From the IMG/VR virus record IMGVR_UViG_3300031643_000003, positions 1 through 44,043 of that record: a stretch of DNA of 44,043 nt; one strand, 5' to 3'. Within the stretch, counting starts at the first letter, position 1, and every line of letters begins with the position of its first letter. This document shows positions 30,339 through 38,684 of this stretch, piece by piece. The translations under genes were made by a program, and so were the position numbers. This DNA is from a virus. A model generated the notes under the pieces. That model was given only the letters and a program-made list of their open reading frames with translations, had not been told where the DNA came from and did not search any database.

Positions 30339-30825
30339 GAATTACTACGCCGCAGGCGATGTCAATAGCACCGCCAAAGGCTCAGGAGCCAGAGCCAATC
30401 GTGGTAAGGTCTGTTTGTCACTCGTACCACTACATCTCTTTGCTGGAGCCGCACGTGTTTTCATGGCGGGTGTCTTGAAATACGCCGAGTGGAACTGGAC
30501 CAAAGGAATGAAATGGTCGATCCCAATGGATTGTCTACTTCGTCATCTTCTCAAATGGTGGTACTTCGGCGAAGAGTGCGATGCCGAAACAGGTGAACAT
30601 CACCTCGATTACGTCCTGTGCAATCTTGTCATGCTGCGCCATTATGTACGTGCCTACCCAGAAGGTGACGACCGACCACCACGTGATCTCACAGGATTCG
30701 GTACAGCCTGGGAAGATTTCATCAAATGTTTTGATGAAGAAGATTTCCTACAACGTAATCCTGCTATTCGAGAACTACTCGCTGAACGAGCAAAACGCAC
30801 TAAGAAACGCAAGGGAAAGAAATGA
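30310..30825 (+). CDS. dATP/dGTP diphosphohydrolase-like (MazG-like, DUF5664) protein, 171 aa
   Basis: The helical MazG-like core is clear: GVLKYAEWNWTKGMKWSIPM, LLRHLLKWWYFGEECDAETG and HHLDYVLCNLVMLRHY. The acidic residues of GEECDAETGEHHLD would bind metal. Relatives hydrolyse dATP or dGTP, some in phages with modified adenine, but no PurZ or DatZ is in this window. GGAGGCGGCAA precedes the ATG at 30310, and the gene overlaps the end of the primase-helicase gene. The C-terminus is Lys/Arg-rich. Confidence 0.85.
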   Translation: MAKKKSTQDKNYYAAGDVNSTAKGSGARANRGKVCLSLVPLHLFAGAARVFMAGVLKYAEWNWTKGMKWSIPMDCLLRHLLKWWYFGEECDAETGEHHLDYVLCNLVMLRHYVRAYPEGDDRPPRDLTGFGTAWEDFIKCFDEEDFLQRNPAIRELLAERAKRTKKRKGKK

Positions 30826-31439
30826 GCGTTATCTACGAAGGAATGCCGCATCTTGTTGGCAATTTGCTAGCAGCCATTGACTTTGAGACAACGGGTCGCC
30901 GTCCAGGATTCCATGAGATCATTCAAGTGGCCATCCTGCCACTGGATCACAATCTACAGAAACATCCAGATGTTCCAACCTTCTATTTGAACATCCGCCC
31001 TGATTTTCCGGAACGATGCGAAAAAGGGGCCGGTTTCGTTCACGGTATAGACATGGACCTTCTGCAACTGCACGCGCCGAGCCAAGAGCGAGCCGTCGAT
31101 TTACTGTGCGAATGGTTTAATGCTCTGGACCTCCCTCAAAACAGAGTCGTGGTGCCACTGGCACACAACTGGCCATTCGAGTCTGCTTTCCTAAAAGGGT
31201 GGCTCGGACCTGATCTTGTAGATCAGTTATTCCATAGTCATGGCCGGGATTCAATGGGGCTGGCGGCGTCTCTCAATGATCGGGCTTTCTTTCTTGGCGA
31301 AGACATCCCCTTCCCGAAACTCAGTCTCATAGTGCTATGCAAACAACTTGGCATCCTCTACGAAAAAGCTCACGATGCCTTGGCCGATTGCCAGGCGACG
31401 GCCGAACTCTACAAGCGGCTCTTGACCTATGGAACATAA
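30822..31439 (+). CDS. DEDD 3'-5' exonuclease (DnaQ-like), 205 aa
   Basis: Exo I is AAIDFETTGRRPG (about residues 12-24), Exo II PLAHNWPFESAFL (about 108-120, with N and the following residues), and Exo III HDALADCQATAEL (about 184-196), a DEDDh arrangement with the HD pair. It would trim nucleic acid 3' ends, either as proofreading helper or in RNA decay. Its ATG overlaps the upstream stop (ATGA). An RNase role with the phage Ro60 is an interesting possibility but not shown. Confidence 0.9.
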   Translation: MSVIYEGMPHLVGNLLAAIDFETTGRRPGFHEIIQVAILPLDHNLQKHPDVPTFYLNIRPDFPERCEKGAGFVHGIDMDLLQLHAPSQERAVDLLCEWFNALDLPQNRVVVPLAHNWPFESAFLKGWLGPDLVDQLFHSHGRDSMGLAASLNDRAFFLGEDIPFPKLSLIVLCKQLGILYEKAHDALADCQATAELYKRLLTYGT

Positions 31440-31782
31440 CCTACCCACCCAAATTATGGATACGCTACCCCCTTATGTGAAGGGGCGAGACCGGCAATTC
31501 CACTTCGAGCCGGACGGCACAATCGTCTATGACCATGAGGAAGGTGATTGGGAGCCTCCCCGGCCAATAGACGGCTACGAAAGCGATCCAGAAGACCCGT
31601 GGCGTCTGAGGCCCCTGTGGAGCCCCTGTGAGGCCCGTATGCACACGGCGGTTCGATTTACGGCCTGTGGCTGCATCGGCCTCATATCACGCTGTACGGA
31701 GCCTGGGAAGCTCTTCATGCAGCGCGTGGCATTCGACATCTGCCAACAATGCCCTTTGAGGAGTGATTCTCATGCCGTGTGA
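31429..31782 (+). CDS. Cys-rich protein, paralogue 2, 117 aa
   Basis: Shares DGTIVYDHEEGDWEPPRPID, GYESDPEDPWRLRPLWSPCEAR and a C-terminal Cys pattern ending FDICQQCPLR with the proteins at 18337 and 31772. The N-terminal Cys part of the 18337 protein is missing. Probably a small zinc-binding protein of unknown function. Overlaps the exonuclease stop by 11 bases; a second ATG at 31456 is possible. Confidence 0.68.
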   Translation: MEHNLPTQIMDTLPPYVKGRDRQFHFEPDGTIVYDHEEGDWEPPRPIDGYESDPEDPWRLRPLWSPCEARMHTAVRFTACGCIGLISRCTEPGKLFMQRVAFDICQQCPLRSDSHAV

Positions 31783-32197
31783 AGGCTGCCCAGATCATGT
31801 TCCCCCAAAAGACGGGTCCCGCGAAGGTGGCACCATCGTTTACACGGGCGGACCAAAATACGCCCCCTTCGCGTGCGTAGCCCTGGCCCTCTCTCCCGAC
31901 AAAGAAGGGATCGTGACCAAATGGAGCCGGCCTACAGTCCACCGGATGGGAGAGATCGAATACCAACAAAGTGAGGCGGAGCCGCCAGAGATTGAAGGCT
32001 ACGAACGCGATACCTCCAATCCCCGACTTCTCCGCCCCGTCTGGCCTCACTGCGTGTGGCGCTCTCTTCGTGTCTGGCGACAAGACACCGGTGCAGTGTC
32101 AATCTCGGCTGGCTGCCTCAATGTTCTTGCCGGTATCAAACCGCAAGACACTCTCTCACTGAAACAATGCAACGATTGTCCGCACCGATCAGACTAA
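31772..32197 (+). CDS. Cys-rich protein, paralogue 3, 141 aa
   Basis: Related to the genes at 18337 and 31429 through EIEYQQSEAEPPEIEGYERD and LLRPVWPHC and the final LSLKQCNDCPHR. It has an extra N-terminal segment with CEGCPDHVPPKDGS. GAGGAGTGATTCTC precedes the ATG at 31772. It is the last gene of the plus-strand operon and ends in a 4-base overlap with the convergent SPFH gene. Confidence 0.68.
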   Translation: MPCEGCPDHVPPKDGSREGGTIVYTGGPKYAPFACVALALSPDKEGIVTKWSRPTVHRMGEIEYQQSEAEPPEIEGYERDTSNPRLLRPVWPHCVWRSLRVWRQDTGAVSISAGCLNVLAGIKPQDTLSLKQCNDCPHRSD

Positions 32198-32778
32198 TCT
32201 GTATTTTGTGCGATCGTTGAAAGTGCTCCACGCCTTTGACCGTTTCCATCGGTCACAATCTTGTAGACTTTGCAATCTGCGAAGTCAGTCAGTTTGCACC
32301 GCGACACGAACACTCCAAACTGACGCAATTCCTTCCGTGTAGCCTCTGTCAAACGATCATTCAGCTTGTCCTCGGCTACCATTTCCAACAGTTCTTCCAA
32401 CGTGTGACGCGCAATGACACTCACAACAGCCGCCAATGTTATGTCATTGATCGTAGTGTCTACGTCCCAGTTGATCTTTCCGATCGCTTGGACCACATCC
32501 CTGATCTTGTAAACAACCACATTACCAACTATAACCTTCTTGTTATCCTTGGTTGTCAATACTTGCGGCGGTAAACTAAGTGTCTGTCGGGCAACTACAA
32601 TCACTTCAATTTCTGTGACTAGCGGCCAGTAGACATGGAGTCCTGGTGCCATCGAACGCACTTCGCTACCATGTCTCCACTTCACCCCTGCATGTGTCGC
32701 TCGAACAATCAGAATCCGAGGGACAAATTTCAGAATTGCCTCGAATATCTCACCGAGCCAAGCAAAAGCCGTTTCCAT
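32194..32778 (-). CDS. SPFH/Band 7-domain protein (stomatin-like), 194 aa
   Basis: An N-terminal hydrophobic helix (ETAFAWLGEIFEAILKFVPR) and the following SPFH beta domain (GVKWRHGSEVRSMAPGLHVY WPL; TKDNKKVIVGNVVVYKI) with DDTT-like helices (ARHTLEELLEMVAEDKLNDR; TRKELRQFGVFVSRCKLTDF) are typical of stomatin/prohibitin scaffolds. It is shorter than cellular stomatins, lacking the C-terminal oligomerisation tail. Phage SPFH proteins are uncommon; membrane microdomain or superinfection roles are inferences. It lies downstream of a strong hairpin. Confidence 0.85.
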   Translation of the reverse strand: METAFAWLGEIFEAILKFVPRILIVRATHAGVKWRHGSEVRSMAPGLHVYWPLVTEIEVIVVARQTLSLPPQVLTTKDNKKVIVGNVVVYKIRDVVQAIGKINWDVDTTINDITLAAVVSVIARHTLEELLEMVAEDKLNDRLTEATRKELRQFGVFVSRCKLTDFADCKVYKIVTDGNGQRRGALSTIAQNTD

Positions 32779-32798
32779 AACTCACCCCCAGACAAGAG

Positions 32799-32827
32799 AT
32801 GCCCTGGAGCACTCGGCTCCAGGGCAT
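32799..32827 (-). terminator. Hairpin terminator candidate after the tail operon
   Basis: TGCCCTGGAG (first arm) and CTCCAGGGCA (second arm) form a perfect 10-bp stem with a loop of CACTCGG, between the small basic gene stop (32839) and the SPFH start (32778). It marks the end of the long tail-gene unit, though the T run on the minus strand is poor. Confidence 0.65.
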
Positions 32828-32838
32828 TGTAACTTGAA

Positions 32839-33033
32839 CTAACCCTTCTTCTTCCGAGGGAGCTTTTTCAGCGTCTTCGCCAAGTTGATCTGACGCCTCG
32901 TCGCAGTCGAAATACCCTTCGGCGGGTTGGCGACATACGCCGCCACCGACATCCCCGCTGCCTTCGCTTTTCGCGTCAGAGCGCCGGGATGTTTGATCGC
33001 GCTCTGAATCCACTTCTTCTTCTTCTTTGCCAT
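32839..33033 (-). CDS. Small Lys-rich phage protein, 64 aa
   Basis: Begins MAKKKKKWIQSAIKHPGALT, then RKAKAAGMSVAAYV and ends LAKTLKKLPRKKKG. The WIQxAIKxPGAL...AKTLKKL pattern is a known family of small phage proteins of unknown function, often near structural genes. AGAGGAGGAATTCCA gives a strong ribosome binding site. It overlaps no other gene and ends just before the hairpin. Confidence 0.78.
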   Translation of the reverse strand: MAKKKKKWIQSAIKHPGALTRKAKAAGMSVAAYVANPPKGISTATRRQINLAKTLKKLPRKKKG

Positions 33034-33047
33034 TGGAATTCCTCCTC

Positions 33048-35882
33048 TTAGTCGTCCCGCAAGAATGCTGTGCCTGCGGCCCACAGTTCGTAATCATCGG
33101 CCCACTTGAAGTCGAATATCTCGCCCTGCGGATGCTCGTCATCAGCAATCTTGACAGTCTTCTTCAACGTCAACTGACGATCCTCATTGATGCCATAGAT
33201 GAGGCTGCTCAACCGAGCGAAGACATTCGGTGCTTCTTGACTGTCGATGATATGCGTCTTACGGATGTCGATCACCATCCCCTTTTGCAAGTCGGCCGGG
33301 TCAGATGGATTTGTCGGTTCAGCCATGAAAGTTCTGAGATTCAAGCGCGGTTTTGCGACACCTGTTACTTCTCCATAGCTAGAAGTAGTAATTACCTCTT
33401 GCGCAGTAAATCCCACATCAGTTGGTGTGCGGTCGCCACGGTCACTTTGTGGCCTAAAGACAACATTCTGGCCTCCAACGATCACAACATCATCACCCCA
33501 GTCTTCAAAGTAGCCAATAGGCAAACTACCACTGACACTGGCCCCTTGGCCATCGCCGCCAGCATCACCAGCCGCAATCTCATCTGGGGGTGGCCAAGTC
33601 AACGTGATAGAAAGTCCGGCTGGCCAGAACCAATTGTACTTTGTCATCTGGCCCGCTCGCACAGGAACGAGACACACAAAATCAATGCGATTTGTTTCGG
33701 AGTTGTATGTCGCCTCTTCAACAATCGCCTTCACAGCACCAGTAGCCACATATCCCTGCGTAAAATCAAGAGTCACACAATCGAACGTCTCCAAGTTCAA
33801 CTTGTGTAAGTATGTACTGAAACTGATACGCTTCCACGTGTTGGACTTCCGAATCAACCAGAAGGTGGCGCACTTGTAGATAATGTCGGGTTGGTTGTAC
33901 GCATAGAAATCCACATTCTCCTCTTGGATACCGTATCGACTCACATTGTGACGGAGAATGATTAGCTGCTCACTCTTATCCTTCTCACGGTCAGTGATAC
34001 CCGGGCTCCAACGCATTCGCCAGTTGACTCTCATCTTCGTCACGATGTCTTCTGTGCGAGTCAACTCCACCTTAATACCCTGCTCAGCGTCAATATCGCT
34101 CACAGTAATCGTATCATCGCTATCCGGCTCCACAGGCAGGTATTTGAGATACACGACGCCATTACTAATCCAGAGCGCACATCTTGCTTGGTATGCAATC
34201 TCCTGAAGCACCGCAACAGTGTTTCGCCGATCAAGAATAGGAAAATTCATCGGGAAAGGATTAAGATGGTCATTTTGAACCTGGGCAAAAGACGTTGGGT
34301 CAGCAGTCAAGTCAGTGTAGTTGTCGATAATGTATTCCAGAATCTCCGTGACATCTGGACCAACATTAGATTCAAATGTAACATAGAGATCATCCGTCCA
34401 CCCTTGGTCCTTGTATGAACTCAACGGTCGCGGAGTGACAATCTGTGTAGTCTTCAAATTGCCATAAGCCACATTCTGAACCGTGTAATAGTCTGACGGC
34501 ACATCGACCAATCGTCGTTCGCCGGGGAACTCTTTGTAGGCTTTCACAGCAAGTACAGTACCAGGCCACTGGTCATAAAGATGGGCAACAATGTAAGTGA
34601 TCGGCTCGTCACTGTACATACGCACTGTGGCTCCAGGCTCAGCCCAAAACTGCTGCGGTATCGGATCATCCGAAATTTTAGAGGCTCGGCCAGTACCAGT
34701 CAAAATGAAAAAGCCGTAATGCCGACACAGGCAATCCGTGAAAAACTGGTTACCACAGCCACACGGAACTTGTATCCGGTAGTCATAGCTGGTATCGCCA
34801 GGACTTTCAGGAATTGCATAAGGACAAGTCTCTTCTCTATCGGTCGCCTGATTATCGGCTTCAGCCTCACCTTCTGGCCACGATCGACTCTGGATATGAA
34901 AATTCTGACCGTTGAAGTGGCCTGTGAAAAGTGCCCCATTGATTTCAATTGTGAGAGACACACCTTGAGGAAAGTCTTCGCCACCAAGAATTCTCAATGG
35001 GTTGCAACCGAGTCCTTGTGAGGTAGCATCAGCTATCTGCTTGTTCCGCTGCCACTGCGCGCACATCTGTTGAGAAGTTGCCCGCGACACGATGTCAGCC
35101 ATTTGCCCATGCAACGTATTGATTTGGTCAAGCAACTCATCAGCCTTGCCATCGTCGTAGCCCCAGTAGCAGGAATGAGCACACCAAAGTGTTCTAATCT
35201 GCATTGCAAGTTTTCCGAGCGACATGAAAGTGCTGCTATCAGTATTCGAGCCGTTATTAAAAAGTGGCATCGACGACAGATAATTCAAGCCAGCAATTAC
35301 GCCAACTCCACACAAGGTTGTACCTGAGACAGCCTCATTCATCTGGAGCGCAGGGACATCAAGTACCTTCCCAAAGACCAGTGGCCAAGGCTTACCGACC
35401 ATCGCTGCTGGCAGCCACTCAAACTGACCCTCTTCCGGGCTGAAACCAACCTCTTTGTCTTCAATCTGTGAAACAACAGAAAACCGCACTGTTCGGTCGC
35501 GCTCGTCCCAAGTGATAGGCGAACTGATTTTGCCAGAGAAGACCAGAAACTTGTCGCTCAAATCCAGTCCGTGAAAATACTGGTAGACGCGCGCTGTTCT
35601 CTTATGAATGTCACTTGTGTTAAAGTATGATTTGATTGAGCCATCAGTATCATCAAGCACAATGTCAATCTGTTGAGATGTGTCATTCTGCGAGATACCA
35701 ACAACATTGTCCAAACCACCAACTTCCAGAATCTTGCCGGGGATGCTGTCAACTGTTCGGTCAGCATACCAAGATGGAGGATTAGATGAGCCACGCCACT
35801 CCACTGAAACAATTAAGATCGGTTCAGTGCCGTGCTTCTTGGCCAACTCTGCCAAAGCATTTGCTGGTATGCTACGTGCCAT
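33048..35882 (-). CDS. Putative tail tip/baseplate hub protein, 944 aa
   Basis: The N-terminal 180 residues read like the hub module of phage tail tips (ILIVSVEWRGSSNPPSWYAD..., DNVVGISQNDTSQQIDIVLDD, KTARVYQYFHGLDLSDKFLVF), a beta-rich domain near the start of several gpD/hub-like proteins. A long middle with Cys residues (YPYAIPESPGDTSYDYRIQV; CGCGNQFFTDCLCRH) and a C-terminal beta-rich part follow. No lysozyme or peptidase motif is seen. It overlaps the end of the next upstream gene. The tail-hub call rests on context and general pattern. Confidence 0.6.
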   Translation of the reverse strand: MARSIPANALAELAKKHGTEPILIVSVEWRGSSNPPSWYADRTVDSIPGKILEVGGLDNVVGISQNDTSQQIDIVLDDTDGSIKSYFNTSDIHKRTARVYQYFHGLDLSDKFLVFSGKISSPITWDERDRTVRFSVVSQIEDKEVGFSPEEGQFEWLPAAMVGKPWPLVFGKVLDVPALQMNEAVSGTTLCGVGVIAGLNYLSSMPLFNNGSNTDSSTFMSLGKLAMQIRTLWCAHSCYWGYDDGKADELLDQINTLHGQMADIVSRATSQQMCAQWQRNKQIADATSQGLGCNPLRILGGEDFPQGVSLTIEINGALFTGHFNGQNFHIQSRSWPEGEAEADNQATDREETCPYAIPESPGDTSYDYRIQVPCGCGNQFFTDCLCRHYGFFILTGTGRASKISDDPIPQQFWAEPGATVRMYSDEPITYIVAHLYDQWPGTVLAVKAYKEFPGERRLVDVPSDYYTVQNVAYGNLKTTQIVTPRPLSSYKDQGWTDDLYVTFESNVGPDVTEILEYIIDNYTDLTADPTSFAQVQNDHLNPFPMNFPILDRRNTVAVLQEIAYQARCALWISNGVVYLKYLPVEPDSDDTITVSDIDAEQGIKVELTRTEDIVTKMRVNWRMRWSPGITDREKDKSEQLIILRHNVSRYGIQEENVDFYAYNQPDIIYKCATFWLIRKSNTWKRISFSTYLHKLNLETFDCVTLDFTQGYVATGAVKAIVEEATYNSETNRIDFVCLVPVRAGQMTKYNWFWPAGLSITLTWPPPDEIAAGDAGGDGQGASVSGSLPIGYFEDWGDDVVIVGGQNVVFRPQSDRGDRTPTDVGFTAQEVITTSSYGEVTGVAKPRLNLRTFMAEPTNPSDPADLQKGMVIDIRKTHIIDSQEAPNVFARLSSLIYGINEDRQLTLKKTVKIADDEHPQGEIFDFKWADDYELWAAGTAFLRDD

Positions 35883-36277
35883 TACTGCTCTTCTCCCTCG
35901 AACTCAATGTCGATGCTCACCGTCTCGCCACGGGGCATCGGAGTAATCGCTGGTGCCGCCCGACTGATTGTTTCAAACTCAAAAGGATTGCTTACAAAGT
36001 TACCGAGCCAGGTACGGCCACGGTGATCGACAATCTGCACTCTTGAAGCGAAGTACGAATTGACAAATGCTTCCACCTCAAGTGCTTTGTTTCGCGTCAG
36101 CCGGAATGACCAAAGCAATTTGCGGCGTACTCGGCGCTTCACATAGGTATAGCGCGTCCCATCCATCGCTGTGAGCCTATTGACAGTGTTCAGATTTGTT
36201 TCTTGATCCGAAAACTGTGGGTTGGGCATCACAGTCAATGTCTGCAACATTGGATAGGGTGCTGACATCCTAAACAT
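35882..36277 (-). CDS. Putative tail distal or tail-tip protein, 131 aa
   Basis: A small beta-rich protein with MPNPQFSDQETNLNTVNRLT, RYTYVKRRVRRKLLWSFRLT, and a C-terminal RTWLGNFVSNPFEFETISRA. The motif layout resembles short tail-tip proteins in which a W-x-F strand pairs with a following loop. A comparable fold segment ends the 794-residue protein upstream. AGGTGAATC precedes the ATG. It is the first gene after the large repeat protein. Confidence 0.55.
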   Translation of the reverse strand: MFRMSAPYPMLQTLTVMPNPQFSDQETNLNTVNRLTAMDGTRYTYVKRRVRRKLLWSFRLTRNKALEVEAFVNSYFASRVQIVDHRGRTWLGNFVSNPFEFETISRAAPAITPMPRGETVSIDIEFEGEEQ

Positions 36278-36284
36278 GATTCAC

Positions 36285-38669
36285 CTACAGAAGGTACTCG
36301 GCCAACTCGCCTTCAAACTCGAAACCAACACTGTACTTACAACCTCGCCCATCTTGCACAATCGGATCATCCAGCTTTGTAATCACGCCACTCCAGAAAC
36401 AATGTTCCCAGTCAAGCAGACCGATCTCTTGACCAAGATGGGCATCCATGAACGTGTGTAAACCACTCGCCTCTGCCCATGTTAAACCCGAGAAATCAAG
36501 CACAAGTGTTTGAATCTTTGGCCACATTGGATCGGCAAACACTACCAGCGTACCACCACGAGTCTCGCGGCTAATCCGATTCATCTGAAATCGGTCACGA
36601 TTTCCAAGATTCGGTGCTCTCAATGCCAGTGTATCGGTGAAAGGTGGAACAGCCGGATACAACAACTGAAATGGAACAGTAACCCCGAGAATCGGGCCAT
36701 CCAATTCGGCCGGTGGCGGTATCGGATTCGATGGCGGTCCTGCGCCAATAAATGGGTGATAGACATGAAGAAAATCTTCCAACGCATTGTAATACAGAAC
36801 TGCCTCACCTAACTCAACAGTATCCGATGCGTGCAGCCCTCTCACGATGCTGTGCGAAGCCTGATCGGTGACAGCAAGCGAATCAACAGTGTGCTTGCTT
36901 GCAATGACCTCAGCAGTATCCGACAGTGCCAGTGTATCATCAGATGAACCAGTAGGGGATCGCCATGCCGAGTCTGCCAGGGTAAATGAATCTTCAGCTA
37001 CCGCAGGTATCGCATCGACCCGAATACACTGGCAATGAGCCAATTCAGTTACGGAAAGTGCGTCTGAACCAAAGCGATCTGGGTTTGGTGTCACCGTTTG
37101 TGAGGCTGAATCTTGCAGACCGAGAATGACGATGATCTCTTCGTAAGTCTCGGGATCATAGTCGATAAATATGGTTTGCAAATTGTCAGTAGCATCGGCG
37201 AATCGGACACGGATAGCCGTGGCATCCTCGCCCAACGTGAATTCATCTGGCACAATCTGACGATCACGCACACAAACAGCTTCATCGCTCACTGTGAAAT
37301 CATCAAGAACCGGATGGACCAGTAAACAGGAAGCATCGTCGGACACAGCCAGCGTATCAAAGGCAAAGTGGATTTGCTCAGCAGCCGCCTCACTAATGAG
37401 GAACGTATCCGCAGCAGCCGTAAGCAAGACTCGCACCCCCTGAGCCTCATCAGTGAGTAACAGTGATTCATCCGCCGCTCTATTATAGGTGCTGCCACCC
37501 AGAGAGATATTCTCTGTCAGTGACAAGGTATCAAACGGTTGATGAATTAGCTCGGCTTCAGCAGCATCGGAAACAGCGAGTGTGTCGGGACCAACCTTGC
37601 ACACGTAGCCTGTAGCATCTTCAGTGACAACCAACGTGTCGGCCGACGCTGCAAAATTCACGACAAAAGCTAAAGCTGCCTCCGAGATTTGAAATGTGTC
37701 AGGTGTAGAACGCGAACGCACACGCACATACGACCCCGCATCACCGACAACAAACTCATCGGAAGCGAGTTTAATTGCGTAAGCTGAGGCAACATCTACA
37801 GCACTCAAGGTATCGTGAGCAGGGCGGATACGGTATCCCGTGGCTGTGTCCAAAAGGCTGAGAAGGGAATCATCCCCGCCGATCTCAACGATGCGCGAAA
37901 CATCGGCTTGCTCACCCAACGCTAACGTATCAAGACCATCCAGAAGGGTCACAACTAGATACGTGGCCTCATCCGCAAGACTAAGCGTATCTGACACACG
38001 ATGAATAACCTCAGCCTCAGCCACTCCCGAAAGATTGAAACTATCATCTGCATGAAAAATAACAGCGGCGTTATCGCCCAAGGAAAATGTGTCAGCAGCC
38101 GAAACCGAATACACGGCCGTGAACTGAGCAGCCTCATCGAGAGTGAATTCATCCTCACCCGCCGCGCTATAAACAAAACTGTACTCAGCCGACTCAAAAA
38201 GTCCCAGAGTATCAGGCACGGATTGAATGAGGAGCGGATTAGACCAAGTTCCAAGTTGAAAATAGGAGCCTAGCAAGGAATTGAATGTGGCCAGCATCCC
38301 AGTGTAGGTTGGATTGGGCTCAGAATACGCTGGAGGTGTCAGTTGAATCTCGGCGGGTAAACCGAGAGGGCGGCCAAGAATGAGTGTGGACCCGGCAAGC
38401 GTTGATCGCGTTGTGCCAAGTTGACTCGTGAATCCGCGATGTACATTGTGCGTGCAGACTTCGAGCCATTGAGCCGCAAGTCGTAACTCCGGATCAAATT
38501 CAACACCAACGGCGCATACTTCGACCCACTGCGCAGCCACGCGCAGGTCGGGTTCAAAGTCATAATCAGCAGCAGCAACTTCGACCCACTGTGCTGTCAC
38601 GCGCAGATCGGAACTCTCTGCATCGCCAGTTGCAAACTCGGCGAATTGCTGTGTTACACGAAGAGCCAT
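36285..38669 (-). CDS. Repeat-rich tail protein, 794 aa
   Basis: N-terminal residues 1-75 hold three or four copies of a 20-residue unit (LRVTAQWVEVAAADYDFEPD-like). From about 160 to 620 there are about twenty or more copies of a unit close to DTLALxDxAxxxxV, many with ADTFxLxDxA, a beta-hairpin-type repeat. The C-terminal 100 residues (TRGGTLVVFADPMWPKIQTL and HTFMDAHLGQEIGLLDWEHC) look like a globular tail-tip module. The repeats suggest an elongated structural protein. It has little similarity to the known tape measure type. Location in the tail block supports it. Confidence 0.72.
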   Translation of the reverse strand: MALRVTQQFAEFATGDAESSDLRVTAQWVEVAAADYDFEPDLRVAAQWVEVCAVGVEFDPELRLAAQWLEVCTHNVHRGFTSQLGTTRSTLAGSTLILGRPLGLPAEIQLTPPAYSEPNPTYTGMLATFNSLLGSYFQLGTWSNPLLIQSVPDTLGLFESAEYSFVYSAAGEDEFTLDEAAQFTAVYSVSAADTFSLGDNAAVIFHADDSFNLSGVAEAEVIHRVSDTLSLADEATYLVVTLLDGLDTLALGEQADVSRIVEIGGDDSLLSLLDTATGYRIRPAHDTLSAVDVASAYAIKLASDEFVVGDAGSYVRVRSRSTPDTFQISEAALAFVVNFAASADTLVVTEDATGYVCKVGPDTLAVSDAAEAELIHQPFDTLSLTENISLGGSTYNRAADESLLLTDEAQGVRVLLTAAADTFLISEAAAEQIHFAFDTLAVSDDASCLLVHPVLDDFTVSDEAVCVRDRQIVPDEFTLGEDATAIRVRFADATDNLQTIFIDYDPETYEEIIVILGLQDSASQTVTPNPDRFGSDALSVTELAHCQCIRVDAIPAVAEDSFTLADSAWRSPTGSSDDTLALSDTAEVIASKHTVDSLAVTDQASHSIVRGLHASDTVELGEAVLYYNALEDFLHVYHPFIGAGPPSNPIPPPAELDGPILGVTVPFQLLYPAVPPFTDTLALRAPNLGNRDRFQMNRISRETRGGTLVVFADPMWPKIQTLVLDFSGLTWAEASGLHTFMDAHLGQEIGLLDWEHCFWSGVITKLDDPIVQDGRGCKYSVGFEFEGELAEYLL

Positions 38670-38684
38670 AAGATCAACTCGCCA

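Noticed and set aside
30310-30825. Evidence that the phage uses 2-aminoadenine (Z) DNA, based on the MazG-like dATP/dGTP hydrolase
   Set aside because: No PurZ or DatZ homologue is seen here, and this hydrolase family occurs in many phages with normal DNA.
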